This document shows, piece by piece, positions 16,480 to 24,256 of a stretch of DNA of 64,000 nt; positions within the stretch are counted from its first letter, which is position 1; each line of letters starts with the position of its first letter. A program made the position numbers and the translations under genes. This DNA is from Streptomyces sp. Edi4. GTDB lineage: Bacteria > Actinomycetota > Actinomycetes > Streptomycetales > Streptomycetaceae. The stretch lies in contig NZ_JBEJGY010000004.1 in the NCBI RefSeq assembly GCF_040253615.1, forward strand, positions 4,464,001-4,528,000. The letters run 5' to 3'. The notes beneath the pieces were generated by a model that did not search any database, was not told where the DNA came from, and worked only from the letters and a program-made list of their open reading frames with translations.

Positions 16480-17469
16480 GTGGAATCCGACTTCGACGAC
16501 CTCGACCGGCGGCTCGTACACGCCCTGCAAATCGACGGCCGCGCCCCGTTCAGCGTCATCGCCGCCGTACTGGGGGTGTCGGACCGTACGGTCGCCCGCC
16601 GGTACGCCCGGCTGCGGGCGACCGGGGCGGTACGGGTGCTCGGCGGGGTCGACGCGACCGCGCTGGGCGCCGATGTGTGGCTGCTGCGGGTGCGGTGCGC
16701 GCCGGCGGCGTCCGTGCCGGTTGCCGAGGCGCTGGCCCGGCGAGCCGACACGTCCTGGGTGAGCCTGAGTTCGGGCGGCACCGAGGTCACGTGCGCGGTC
16801 CGTACCGAGAGCGAGGCGGACAGCGAGGCGCTGCTGCTCGCGAAACTGCCGGGCACCCCGCGTGTGGAGGGCGTGACCGCGCACTCGGTGCTGCACGCGT
16901 TCTACGGCGGCCCGGACAACGTGGTCGGAAAGCTCGGATCACTGGACGAGGAGGAGGCGGAGCGGTTGCGTCCGCCGCGAGCGCCGCGTGCGGCGGGACG
17001 GATCCGGCTCGACGACGCCGACCGCGCGCTGATCGCCGTGCTCGCCGCCGACGGCCGGGCCGGGTACGAGGAGCTGGCCGGCGCGACCGGCTGGTCGCCG
17101 ACGACGGTCCGGCGCCGGGTGGCGCAACTGCGCGCGCACGGGGTGCTCTACCTCGACATCGACGTGGACTGGCGCATGTTCGGCGTACGCACCAGGACTT
17201 TGCTGTGGCTCTCGGTCGCCCCGGCCCACCTGGAGGAGGCGGGCCACGCCCTGGCCGCCCACCCGGAAGTGGCCTTCGCGGCCGCCACGACGGGCCCGGC
17301 CAACCTGTACGCGAGCGTGGTCTGCGCGGACCAGCGCGCCCTGTACCACTACCTGACCACCCGGGTGTCCGCCCTCCCCTCCATCACCCACCTGGAATCG
17401 GCCCCGGTGATCAGAACGGTCAAGCAGGCGGGAAGCCGGTGGGGGCGGGGGTCGGGGGCGTACGGCTAG
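16480..17469 (+). CDS. Lrp/AsnC regulator with two HTH domains
   Basis: A 329-residue double-length Lrp/AsnC protein. The first HTH (LDRRLVHALQIDGRAPFSVI then VSDRTVARRYARLRATG) covers residues 5-60, followed by a RAM-like ligand domain. A second HTH (DDADRALIAVLAADGRAGYE then SPTTVRRRVAQLRAHGVL) covers about 180-235 with a second RAM domain. Usual Lrp proteins are about 150 residues. The GTG at 16480 follows a possible TAGCCT -10 element by 7 nt. Probably controls the divergent flavin monooxygenase. Confidence 0.9.
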   Translation: MESDFDDLDRRLVHALQIDGRAPFSVIAAVLGVSDRTVARRYARLRATGAVRVLGGVDATALGADVWLLRVRCAPAASVPVAEALARRADTSWVSLSSGGTEVTCAVRTESEADSEALLLAKLPGTPRVEGVTAHSVLHAFYGGPDNVVGKLGSLDEEEAERLRPPRAPRAAGRIRLDDADRALIAVLAADGRAGYEELAGATGWSPTTVRRRVAQLRAHGVLYLDIDVDWRMFGVRTRTLLWLSVAPAHLEEAGHALAAHPEVAFAAATTGPANLYASVVCADQRALYHYLTTRVSALPSITHLESAPVIRTVKQAGSRWGRGSGAYG

Positions 17470-17497
17470 GGGGTGCGGCCGGCGGGGCGGGAACGGA

Positions 17498-17908
17498 TCA
17501 GCGGGGCGTGGGGGGCGTCGGCGCTGGGTCGGCGGCGAGCAGCAGCGCGGCGAAGGCCACGGCGGCGGCCGCCTGGTACCCGACCCACACCTCGCCCCCG
17601 GCGGTACTGCTCTGCCGGGCCAGCAGGAGTCCGACGGCGGCGGTCACGACCCAGCCGATGTCGTAGGCGGCCATGAGCCGTAGGCAGGTGCGCGCGGACC
17701 GGTCGCGCGCATGGCGGATCTCGATACCGCCGCACGCCAGCAGGGCGACCCCGGACACGGCCATCAGCCAGCCGGACACCCCCAGCAGACGGCCGAGCGG
17801 GACCGCGCCGACGAGGTAGACAGCGGCCAGCACCACCTTGAAGACGCCATCGCCGACAATCCCGGCCCGTGTCCGGCGTGCCGCCGTATGCACCACGGTT
17901 CGCGTCAT
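17498..17908 (-). CDS. Small membrane protein, 136 aa
   Basis: Integral membrane protein with four hydrophobic stretches (about residues 20-38, 44-62, 78-96, 108-128). Start taken at ATG 17908 because GGAGGGG ends 6 nt upstream; a GTG at 17914 is in frame but lies inside that site. Divergent from a TetR gene and probably controlled by it. No family recognised. Confidence 0.75.
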   Translation of the reverse strand: MTRTVVHTAARRTRAGIVGDGVFKVVLAAVYLVGAVPLGRLLGVSGWLMAVSGVALLACGGIEIRHARDRSARTCLRLMAAYDIGWVVTAAVGLLLARQSSTAGGEVWVGYQAAAAVAFAALLLAADPAPTPPTPR

Positions 17909-17961
17909 GAGCACCCCTCCCTGAGCATCGGCCTGCGTCTCTCCAGCATTCGCATAATGAG

Positions 17962-17972
17962 ATTACGGTAAT
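17962..17972. promoter_or_regulatory. Candidate TetR operator (ATTAC-G-GTAAT)
   Basis: Perfect 11-bp inverted repeat inside an AT-rich stretch (17950-17980) that is unusual for this genome, 9 bp upstream of the TetR gene and 53 bp from the divergent membrane-protein gene. Position suggests autoregulation and control of the neighbour. Confidence 0.5.
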
Positions 17973-17981
17973 AATGAACCT

Positions 17982-18665
17982 ATGAGGATGACAAGAGCGG
18001 AAGCGCGGGAGCGGAACCGGCGAGCGTTGCTGGACGCCGCGTTCCAGGTCGTCTCGCGGGACGGGCAGCGAGCCAGGCTCGAGGAGATCGCGGAGCGCGC
18101 GGAGGTGACCACGGGGGCCATCTACTCGCTGTTCGGCAGCAAGAACGCTCTGGTGGTCGCCACCGTCGCCGACCACCTGAGGCCGTACTACGAGGAGATC
18201 GAGCGGGCGGTCCCCTCCGGCCTCGACCTGCTGGAGGCGGCCGACGCCTTCGCCCGCCACTACCGCCGCACCTGCGATGCCCCGGACGCGCTGCCCCATC
18301 TGTCGCTCCAGATCACGCTGCTCGACATGGCGCTGCACGACCCGGACCTCGGGACCCGCCTCGCCACGTCCGTCCGGGCGCAGGAGGAGCACCTGGTCGC
18401 GCTGTTCACTGGGCGGGCGCACAACGGCACCGTGGTGACGCGACCTCAGGCCCAACGCCTGGCAACCGCCCTCAGAGCCCTGTTCGTGGGCCTGGGCCAG
18501 GGCATCCCGCTGGGCCTGGCCCCCGCCGCCGACGAACAGTTCTTCGCGACCGCGGCCCGCGCGTTGGCATCGGGCCTGACCTGCACGGATGCGGATGCGG
18601 ACACGGATGCGGATGCGGACACGGATGCGGGCGCGGACGCGGACGTGAGTACGGACGCTCCATGA
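17982..18665 (+). CDS. TetR-family regulator with Asp/Ala/Thr repeat tail
   Basis: A 227-residue one-component regulator. Residues 5-55 form the TetR HTH (RNRRALLDAAFQVV ... EVTTGAIYSLFGSKNALV). The C-terminal ligand domain has no recognisable specificity. The last 28 residues are a low-complexity TDADADTDADAD tail made by 6-bp repeats (ACGGATGCGG); a separate CCGACGTG repeat follows the stop (18664-18703). Met3 (17988) is an alternative start. Confidence 0.88.
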   Translation: MRMTRAEARERNRRALLDAAFQVVSRDGQRARLEEIAERAEVTTGAIYSLFGSKNALVVATVADHLRPYYEEIERAVPSGLDLLEAADAFARHYRRTCDAPDALPHLSLQITLLDMALHDPDLGTRLATSVRAQEEHLVALFTGRAHNGTVVTRPQAQRLATALRALFVGLGQGIPLGLAPAADEQFFATAARALASGLTCTDADADTDADADTDAGADADVSTDAP

Positions 18666-18723
18666 CGACGTGCCGACGTGCCGACGTGCCGACTTGCCGA
18701 CGTGACAATCCCGTGGCCCGGGC

Positions 18724-19476
18724 TCAGGGCGCCCCGGTGGGCTTCGTCCTGGTGGGGGTGTGCCGGCTGGGGATGTCGCGCGGCGGTTCCCAGACCGAGC
18801 AGTCGTGGGCGAAGAGCACACGGCGCGGGTCGAAGTCGAAGAGCCGGTCCAGCCAGTGCCGATAGGGCGGAAGCGGTTGCTCCACGCCGTGCAGGGCCGC
18901 GTGGCGGGCCAGGTGCTCGGACGCGAAGTCCGAGGCGAAGTCGTGCGCCTGGCCGGCCAGGACCACGGTGCCGTCGCCCTGCCGCAGGACCAGCGACTGG
19001 TGCCCCGGAGTGTGCCCGGGCGTCGGAATGATCCAGACCTCTGGCCGGATCTCGGTCTCGCCGACGATCTCCTCGTAGGTCGCGCCGGGGAAGTCGATCA
19101 GCTCGGCGAAGGTGTAATCGCCCCGACGGGCCGCGGCCAGCTCGACGTCCTGAACCACGATGGGCGTACCGCCCAGAAGGGGGTTACCGCCGCAGTGGTC
19201 GAAGTGCAGATGGCAGTTCACGACCAGGGAGATGTCGTCGAGCGCGACCCCGGACGCGGACAGGACGTCCTGCAACGCGCGGCGCCGGGGCCGGTAGTGC
19301 GCTTCGGTTTCGGGGTCCCCTGCGCCGATACCGGTGTCGAAGAGGATGAGCCCGTCGGGGTGCCGCACCAGGTAGGCAAGAGCGGGTTCGACCCTGGGCC
19401 GGGTCCCTCCTGTCTCCGCTGCGGGTCGGACGAAGTACCCCAGATCCAGTCGGCGCACCGCCATGTGCTTCCCCAT
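18724..19476 (-). CDS. MBL-fold metallo-hydrolase (AHL-lactonase-like)
   Basis: Metallo-beta-lactamase fold hydrolase of 250 residues. The zinc motif NCHLHFDHCGGN (HxHxDH, near residue 95), a later His in TPGHTPGHQ, an Asp in AGQAHDFASD and a terminal His (LFAHDCSVW) complete the usual set. The layout resembles AiiA-type N-acyl-homoserine lactonases, but many relatives cleave other lactones. Met5 (19464) is an alternative start. Confidence 0.85.
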   Translation of the reverse strand: MGKHMAVRRLDLGYFVRPAAETGGTRPRVEPALAYLVRHPDGLILFDTGIGAGDPETEAHYRPRRRALQDVLSASGVALDDISLVVNCHLHFDHCGGNPLLGGTPIVVQDVELAAARRGDYTFAELIDFPGATYEEIVGETEIRPEVWIIPTPGHTPGHQSLVLRQGDGTVVLAGQAHDFASDFASEHLARHAALHGVEQPLPPYRHWLDRLFDFDPRRVLFAHDCSVWEPPRDIPSRHTPTRTKPTGAP

Positions 19477-19635
19477 ACGGCCATCCTGGCCGGGCCACGA
19501 CGGCGGCAGCCAGCGGGTCCGCCGACAGCTGAACCGCCGGGTGCTCCCGTGGGAGCCGCAGGGCCCGCGTGACGCGGCGGGCAGGGGTTGTCGTAGGCGC
19601 GCGCTACAGTCCGTTCCTCCGACTGGGGAGGGCTC

Positions 19636-19800
19636 ATGGCGACCGAGTGGGGCTTGACGATCGACTGCGCGCACCCGGCGAAGCTGGCCGCGTTCTGGTC
19701 ACTGGCGTTGGGCTACAGGGTGGGGCAGACCGACTGGCCGCGCACAGGGTGTCGGCGTCGCGGGCGGCGGCCCGGATGCCAACTCGCCCGGTGCCGCAGG
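19636..19800 (+). pseudogene. Truncated VOC/glyoxalase-like gene (N-terminal fragment)
   Basis: A strong ribosome site (GGGGAGGG) precedes an ATG whose first 28 residues (MATEWGLTIDCAHPAKLAAF and the ensuing WSLALGYR) match the start of Streptomyces VOC-family proteins, which are normally over 120 residues. After that the sequence becomes Arg/Cys/Gly-rich with no family likeness. The frame stays open into the YunG gene, so the remnant could yield an in-frame fusion. Confidence 0.6.
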
Positions 19801-19833
19801 CCGTTGTCAGTGGGGCGGGGCAGGATCACGGGC

Positions 19834-20274
19834 ATGACGCCCTTGCTTCTTTCCGACATCGAGCGAGCCGTGCGCGGCAGCTGGAGTGCCGAGACATGCA
19901 CGCCCGAGTTCCGATCGCGCTGGACCGAGGACAACCCGGCCCGGGACCAGTGCGGAGTGACCGCGATGGTGGTCCATGACCTGCTGGGGGGTGAACTGCT
20001 CCGTGGGGAGGTCCACGTGGACGGAGAGCGTGTGGACTTCCACTGGTGGAACCGGTTGGGCGGGGGCATCGAAGTCGATCTCACGCGTGAGCAGTTCGGC
20101 CCTGAGGAGACCGTCACGGGCGGTGTCGTGGTCCCCCGCCCGCCCGTGACCGAGTGGCGCAGGCTCCGTGAGGAGTACGCCCTGCTCCGCGACCGGGTCC
20201 TGAAGAAGCTCGATCAGCAGCGGGCGGGTGCCGGCGATCGTGCCGCTGCGGACCTGGGTGGGACGCGTGGATGA
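19834..20274 (+). CDS. YunG-like protein
   Basis: A 146-residue protein matching the YunG family: LSDIERAVRGSWSAETC near the N-terminus, GVTAMVVHDLLGGELLRGEV and VDFHWWNRLGGGIEVDLTREQF in the middle. YunG proteins are small and of unknown activity; the conserved Cys and His pattern recalls papain-like folds (inference). The same frame extends upstream into the VOC remnant. The last codons overlap the NUDIX gene. Confidence 0.75.
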   Translation: MTPLLLSDIERAVRGSWSAETCTPEFRSRWTEDNPARDQCGVTAMVVHDLLGGELLRGEVHVDGERVDFHWWNRLGGGIEVDLTREQFGPEETVTGGVVVPRPPVTEWRRLREEYALLRDRVLKKLDQQRAGAGDRAAADLGGTRG

Positions 20275-20761
20275 GCTGGTCGAGCGGGTGGACGAGCAGG
20301 ACCGGGTCTTGGCGGTGGTTGCCCGGCGCGAGGCCGTTCGCCGTGGCTGGCCGCACCGGATCGCCGTGACGGTATGCCGCGACCGGCAGGGCCGGATCCT
20401 CGTGCACCGTCGCGCCGAGCACGTCGATCGGTTCCCCGGGCACTACGAGGTGGCGGCAGGTGGCGCCGTCGCCCCGGGGGAGTCCTATGAGGAAGCCGCA
20501 TCGCGCGAACTAGCCGAGGAACTGGGTGTCCGTGTGCCGGTCCGCTTCATCGTGAAGTTCCTCAACCGCGCCGGAATCAGCCCCCATTGGCTCGCCGTGC
20601 ACGAGGCCGTCCTGTCCGGCCGGCCGCGCCCTGACCCCGACGAAGTGACGTGGAACGGCTGGCTGTCGGAGCCGGAGCTCCGCGGATCGATGCGGGAGAA
20701 ACTGTTCACTCCGGACACCCGCGATGTGCTGAGTCACTACTTTTCCTCCGTGGAACGCTGA
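20267..20761 (+). CDS. NUDIX hydrolase
   Basis: A 164-residue NUDIX hydrolase. The NUDIX box GAVAPGESYEEAASRELAEE with the following LGV fits Gx5Ex7REUxEExGU. The upstream LAVVARREAVRRGWPHRI is typical of the IDI/YfcD-like branch acting on diphosphates. The GTG at 20267 overlaps the YunG stop by 8 bp, implying coupling; an in-frame ATG at 20228 would overlap more deeply. Confidence 0.85.
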   Translation: MDELVERVDEQDRVLAVVARREAVRRGWPHRIAVTVCRDRQGRILVHRRAEHVDRFPGHYEVAAGGAVAPGESYEEAASRELAEELGVRVPVRFIVKFLNRAGISPHWLAVHEAVLSGRPRPDPDEVTWNGWLSEPELRGSMREKLFTPDTRDVLSHYFSSVER

Positions 20762-20899
20762 GGCCACTGATCGCCCTGGTCTCTGTTCGCCCTGGACTTT
20801 TGCGCCTTGCCGCCACGGGTCGTCGCCGCACGAGGCCATCCCTCCCGCCGAGGGGGCCACACCTTGAACGCGCCGCGGTATCCCAACGTGGCGCCGCAC

Positions 20900-20927
20900 A
20901 CTTTTGCAAGCGGGTGCTTGCAAAAGT
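20900..20927. promoter_or_regulatory. Perfect 12-bp inverted repeat upstream of the XRE gene (operator)
   Basis: Arms ACTTTTGCAAGC (20900-20911) and its exact complement (20916-20927) around a GGGT spacer. A TTGCAA element inside the left arm is 17 bp from TTAGCG, so the palindrome may overlap the promoter. It lies 26 bp upstream of the XRE start; autoregulation is likely. Confidence 0.75.
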
Positions 20928-20953
20928 TAGCGGGGGTGGTGCACCCTCGGGGT

Positions 20954-21367
20954 ATGGCATCGCTCAACGTCGGCAATCTCGGCGCATACCTGCGCGAACA
21001 GCGGCGCACCGCGCAGCTGTCGTTGCGGCAGCTCGCCGATGCCGCCGGGGTGTCCAATCCGTATCTGAGCCAGATCGAGCGCGGGCTGCGTAAGCCGAGT
21101 GCGGACATTTTGCAGCAGCTCGCCAAGGCGCTGCGGATCTCCGCCGAGACGCTGTACGTGCAGGCCGGCATCCTCGACGAGCGGTCTCCCGAGGCCGCGG
21201 GGACGCGCAGCGTCATCCTCGCCGACCCCTCGCTCAACGAGCGGCAGAAGCAGGTTCTGCTCCAGATCTACGAGTCCTTCCGCAAGGAGAACGGGCTCGA
21301 CACCGGCACGGACACCGAAAGCGCCGCCGACGGCAGCGATGCCGACCACCCTCAAGCGAGCAACTGA
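20954..21367 (+). CDS. XRE-family helix-turn-helix regulator
   Basis: A 137-residue regulator with a classic XRE HTH at residues 8-65 (LGAYLREQRRTAQLSLRQLA and SNPYLSQIERGLRKPS). A short C-terminal part (NERQKQVLLQIYESF) suggests dimerisation, ending in an acidic low-complexity tail. A perfect palindrome lies in its promoter. The HbhA-like gene follows after 22 bp and is probably co-transcribed. Confidence 0.9.
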   Translation: MASLNVGNLGAYLREQRRTAQLSLRQLADAAGVSNPYLSQIERGLRKPSADILQQLAKALRISAETLYVQAGILDERSPEAAGTRSVILADPSLNERQKQVLLQIYESFRKENGLDTGTDTESAADGSDADHPQASN

Positions 21368-21389
21368 GCACTGATCCGGGAGGACAGTC

Positions 21390-22082
21390 ATGGCCATCAC
21401 CGATGACCTGCGCAAGACCCTCACCGACCCCACCCCCCTCTACTTCCTCGCCGGGACGGCGGACCTCGCGGGGCAGCAGGCCAAGAAGGTTCCGGCCCTG
21501 ATCGAGAAGATCCAGTCCGAGGCGCCCGAGCGCATCGAGGCCGTGCGCCGCACCGACCCCAAGGCCGTGCAGGAGAAGGCCGCCGCTCGCGTCAAGGAGG
21601 TCCAGGCCGCCGTCACCAACCGGGCCACCGGCCTCATCGGCGCCATCGACGGCGACTTCAAGAAGCTGGGTGAGAGCGCTCAGGACCTGGCGCTGCGCGG
21701 GGTCGGCGTCCTCGCCGAGTACGCCGTCAAGGCGCGCGAGGGCTACGACGCCGTCGCCGAGCACGGCCAGGAGGTCGTCAAGCAGTGGCGCGGCGAGGCC
21801 GCCGACGAGATCGTCGAGATCGCCGGCGCCGTCGAGCCCACGAGCGAGTCCCCGGCCAAGAGCGACACCTCCGCCGGCGCGGCCCCGGCCAAGGACGACG
21901 CCCCGGCCAAGGGCGACGCCCTGGGCGCGGACGACGTCACCGTCGCCGACCGGCTCGTGGCCCAGGGCGGCAATGCGCCCGCCGGTTTCGACACGACGCC
22001 CAGCGCCGACAAGCCCGTCGCCAAGAAGACCGCCCCGCGCAAGACCCCGGTGAAGAAGGCCGCTCCCAAGGTCGGGGAGTGA
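21390..22082 (+). CDS. HbhA-like lysine/alanine-rich helical protein
   Basis: A 230-residue protein resembling mycobacterial heparin-binding hemagglutinin: an N-terminal hydrophobic-then-helical part (LYFLAGTADLAGQQAKKVPA), a long charged helix (about residues 30-140), and a Lys/Pro/Ala-rich tail (KKTAPRKTPVKKAAPKVGE). The function in Streptomyces is unknown; surface or nucleoid binding is possible. Ribosome site GGGAGGA is 8 nt upstream. Confidence 0.75.
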   Translation: MAITDDLRKTLTDPTPLYFLAGTADLAGQQAKKVPALIEKIQSEAPERIEAVRRTDPKAVQEKAAARVKEVQAAVTNRATGLIGAIDGDFKKLGESAQDLALRGVGVLAEYAVKAREGYDAVAEHGQEVVKQWRGEAADEIVEIAGAVEPTSESPAKSDTSAGAAPAKDDAPAKGDALGADDVTVADRLVAQGGNAPAGFDTTPSADKPVAKKTAPRKTPVKKAAPKVGE

Positions 22083-22285
22083 CCTCAAAGTGAGCCTTGG
22101 AGTGCACTCGGAGTGATCTTCCCGCGATCCGGGGCATGATCCCTTCGCCCCACTCGGGCGGACGGCGGGCACGGGGCGGGCACCTTCGCGGCGTCCGCCC
22201 CGTTGTCCTAGTACCTTGGCCGCGGGCACCCGCCCGCGCTCACTCGGCTCAGCAAGCGGACTTCACGACCAGGACTTATTAGGCG

Positions 22286-22639
22286 GTGCACGGCATGTTG
22301 CTCACGGGATTCAGCTTTCTCCAGATGCTGGCCTATCTCGCGATGTTCGTCGTCGCCGTGGTCGCGCTGGTCTTCGCCGCCCTCGGCCGTGAGGACGCCT
22401 ACCGCGCCGCCGACAAGCAGACCAAGCCGTTCTGGCTGATCATCCTCGGCCTCACGGTCCTGGTGAACCTGTTCGTGCCGTATCTGTTCCTCCAGCTCGC
22501 GGGTCTGGTCGCCTCGATCGTGTTCATGGTCGACGTACGTCCCGCGATCCGGCAGATCTCCGGCGGCGGCCGGGGCGGCCGGCGCGGCGGCGGCTCCAGC
22601 AGTGACGGGCCGTACGGTCCCTACAACGGCCGGCGTTGA
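22286..22639 (+). CDS. DUF2516 family membrane protein
   Basis: A 117-residue protein with two or three membrane helices (about residues 8-33, 48-66, 68-86) and a Gly/Arg/Ser-rich tail. The block EDAYRAADKQTKPFWLIILG identifies DUF2516. The GTG at 22286 is used here; the ATG at 22295 is equally possible because neither has a clear ribosome site. Confidence 0.82.
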   Translation: MHGMLLTGFSFLQMLAYLAMFVVAVVALVFAALGREDAYRAADKQTKPFWLIILGLTVLVNLFVPYLFLQLAGLVASIVFMVDVRPAIRQISGGGRGGRRGGGSSSDGPYGPYNGRR

Positions 22640-22710
22640 CACCGGGCCGGCCGACGGTGCGCCGAGTGCGCCCCCGGTTTCCCGGTCCAGCCTGATCCGA
22701 AGGCGGGACC

Positions 22711-23943
22711 CTAGGGCCGCTTGCGTTCCAGGAGCAGTAGCGCCACGTCGTCCGTCAGTTCGCCGCCGTTGAGTTCGCGGGCCCGGGTCACCGCCGCTTC
22801 GAGCAGCGCCTCGCCCCGAAGCCCGGACGCCAGCTGAGCGTTGATCATCTCCAGCATGCCGTCCTGCCCGAGCCGCTGGCTGCCGTCGCCGGTGCGGCCC
22901 TCGATCAGGCCGTCGGTGTACATCAACAGGCCCCACTCCCGGCCGAGTTCGACCTGGCGGCGCGGCCAGCGTGCGCGCGGTAGCAGGCCGAGCGCGGGGC
23001 CGCCGTTCTCGTACGGGAGCAGCTGCGCACGGCCGCCGAGGACGATCAGCGGTGAGGGGTGGCCGGCCAGGCAGAGGCCGGCGCTGCGGCCGTCGGGCGA
23101 GATGTCGACCGTGCACAGCGTCGCGAAGATCTCCTCGCTGTCGCGCTCGTGCTCAAGTACCTGTTGCAGGGTGGAAAGGAGTTCGTCGCCGCACAGGCCC
23201 GCGAGGGTCAACGCCCGCCAGGCGATGCGCAGTTCGACCCCGAGCGCCGCCTCGTCCGGGCCGTGCCCGCAGACGTCGCCGATCATCGCGTGGACGGTGC
23301 CGTCGGGCGTACGCACCGTGTCGTAGAAGTCGCCGCCGAGCAGCGCGCGGGAGCGGCCGGGGCGGTAGCGGGCCGCGAAGCGCAGGTCCGAGCCCTGGAG
23401 CAGCGGGGTGGGCAGGAGGCCGCGCTCGAGGCGGGCGTTCTCCTGCGCGCGCAGCCGGGACTCCGCCAGCTTGTACTGCGCCGTGTCCGCGCGCTTGCGC
23501 TCCACCGCGTACCGGATGGCGCGGCTGAGCAGCCTGCCGTCCAGCTCGTCGCGGAAGAGGTAGTCCTGCGCGCCCACCCGGACCGCCTCCGCCGCGCGCT
23601 CCGCGTGCGTGGACGGCGTCAGGGCGAGGACGGCGTGGCGCGGGGCCAGGAGCAGCACGTGGCGCAGGGCCGCGAGCTCGTCGTCGGGGTCGCGGCCGGG
23701 CAGCGCGAGGTCGAGCAGGATGCAGTGGACGTCGTCGGTGAGCAGCCGCTCGGCCTCGGTGAGGTTGCGGGCGGTACGGATGCGGACCCGGGTGCCGGCC
23801 TCGTCGAGGAGTTCGTCGACGGTGAACGTGCCGGCCGGGTCGTCCTCGATGACCAGCAGGTTGAGCGGGCCGTCGGCGCCGCCCGGCTGGGCCTCCGGGG
23901 CGGCTCGCTGGTGCGGTACGGGTACGTGCTGGGATGCGGGCAT
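22711..23943 (-). CDS. Response regulator with PP2C (SpoIIE-type) phosphatase domain
   Basis: A 410-residue two-domain protein. The N-terminal receiver (about residues 28-150) has LLVIEDDPAG and the phospho-acceptor in CILLDLALPG; the usual Lys is replaced around YLFRDEL. A coiled linker (RADTAQYKLAESRLRAQENA) joins the PP2C-type Ser/Thr phosphatase (LLGGDFYDTV, MIGDVCGHGPDEA, GELTDDVALLLL). Such proteins dephosphorylate anti-anti-sigma factors in partner-switching systems. No partner gene is adjacent. Confidence 0.9.
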   Translation of the reverse strand: MPASQHVPVPHQRAAPEAQPGGADGPLNLLVIEDDPAGTFTVDELLDEAGTRVRIRTARNLTEAERLLTDDVHCILLDLALPGRDPDDELAALRHVLLLAPRHAVLALTPSTHAERAAEAVRVGAQDYLFRDELDGRLLSRAIRYAVERKRADTAQYKLAESRLRAQENARLERGLLPTPLLQGSDLRFAARYRPGRSRALLGGDFYDTVRTPDGTVHAMIGDVCGHGPDEAALGVELRIAWRALTLAGLCGDELLSTLQQVLEHERDSEEIFATLCTVDISPDGRSAGLCLAGHPSPLIVLGGRAQLLPYENGGPALGLLPRARWPRRQVELGREWGLLMYTDGLIEGRTGDGSQRLGQDGMLEMINAQLASGLRGEALLEAAVTRARELNGGELTDDVALLLLERKRP

Positions 23944-24256
23944 CGTCGGTTCCGGATTCCTTCCCTCCCCCGAGGGCGCGGCGGAGCGCCGGTCAGCGCC
24001 CCACCAGCCGGGACCCTAGCGTCATCACCCGCGCGGCGGAATGCCGATGGGTGGTTCATCACGGTGATCCGGCTGGCATATGCCACATGCCTGATTTGTC
24101 GGAGCCCCAGGAAGTTGCGCGGTGCCCGTACCGCCGGTAGGGGCCGGGCCCCGGCGGACGTCCGCGCCTGCCCTCCCGGACCCGCCCGCGTTGCCCGCCC
24201 GGACGCGGACCCACCCGGGCTGCCCGAGCGGGGCCGCCGGAGCGGGGCGCCCCCTA
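23944..24256. other. Intergenic region between two leftward genes
   Basis: About 310 bp. No gene is supported. An AT-richer part (24050-24120) may carry the promoter of the PP2C response regulator; GC-rich inverted stretches after 24200 may end the NlpC/P60 transcript. Confidence 0.45.
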
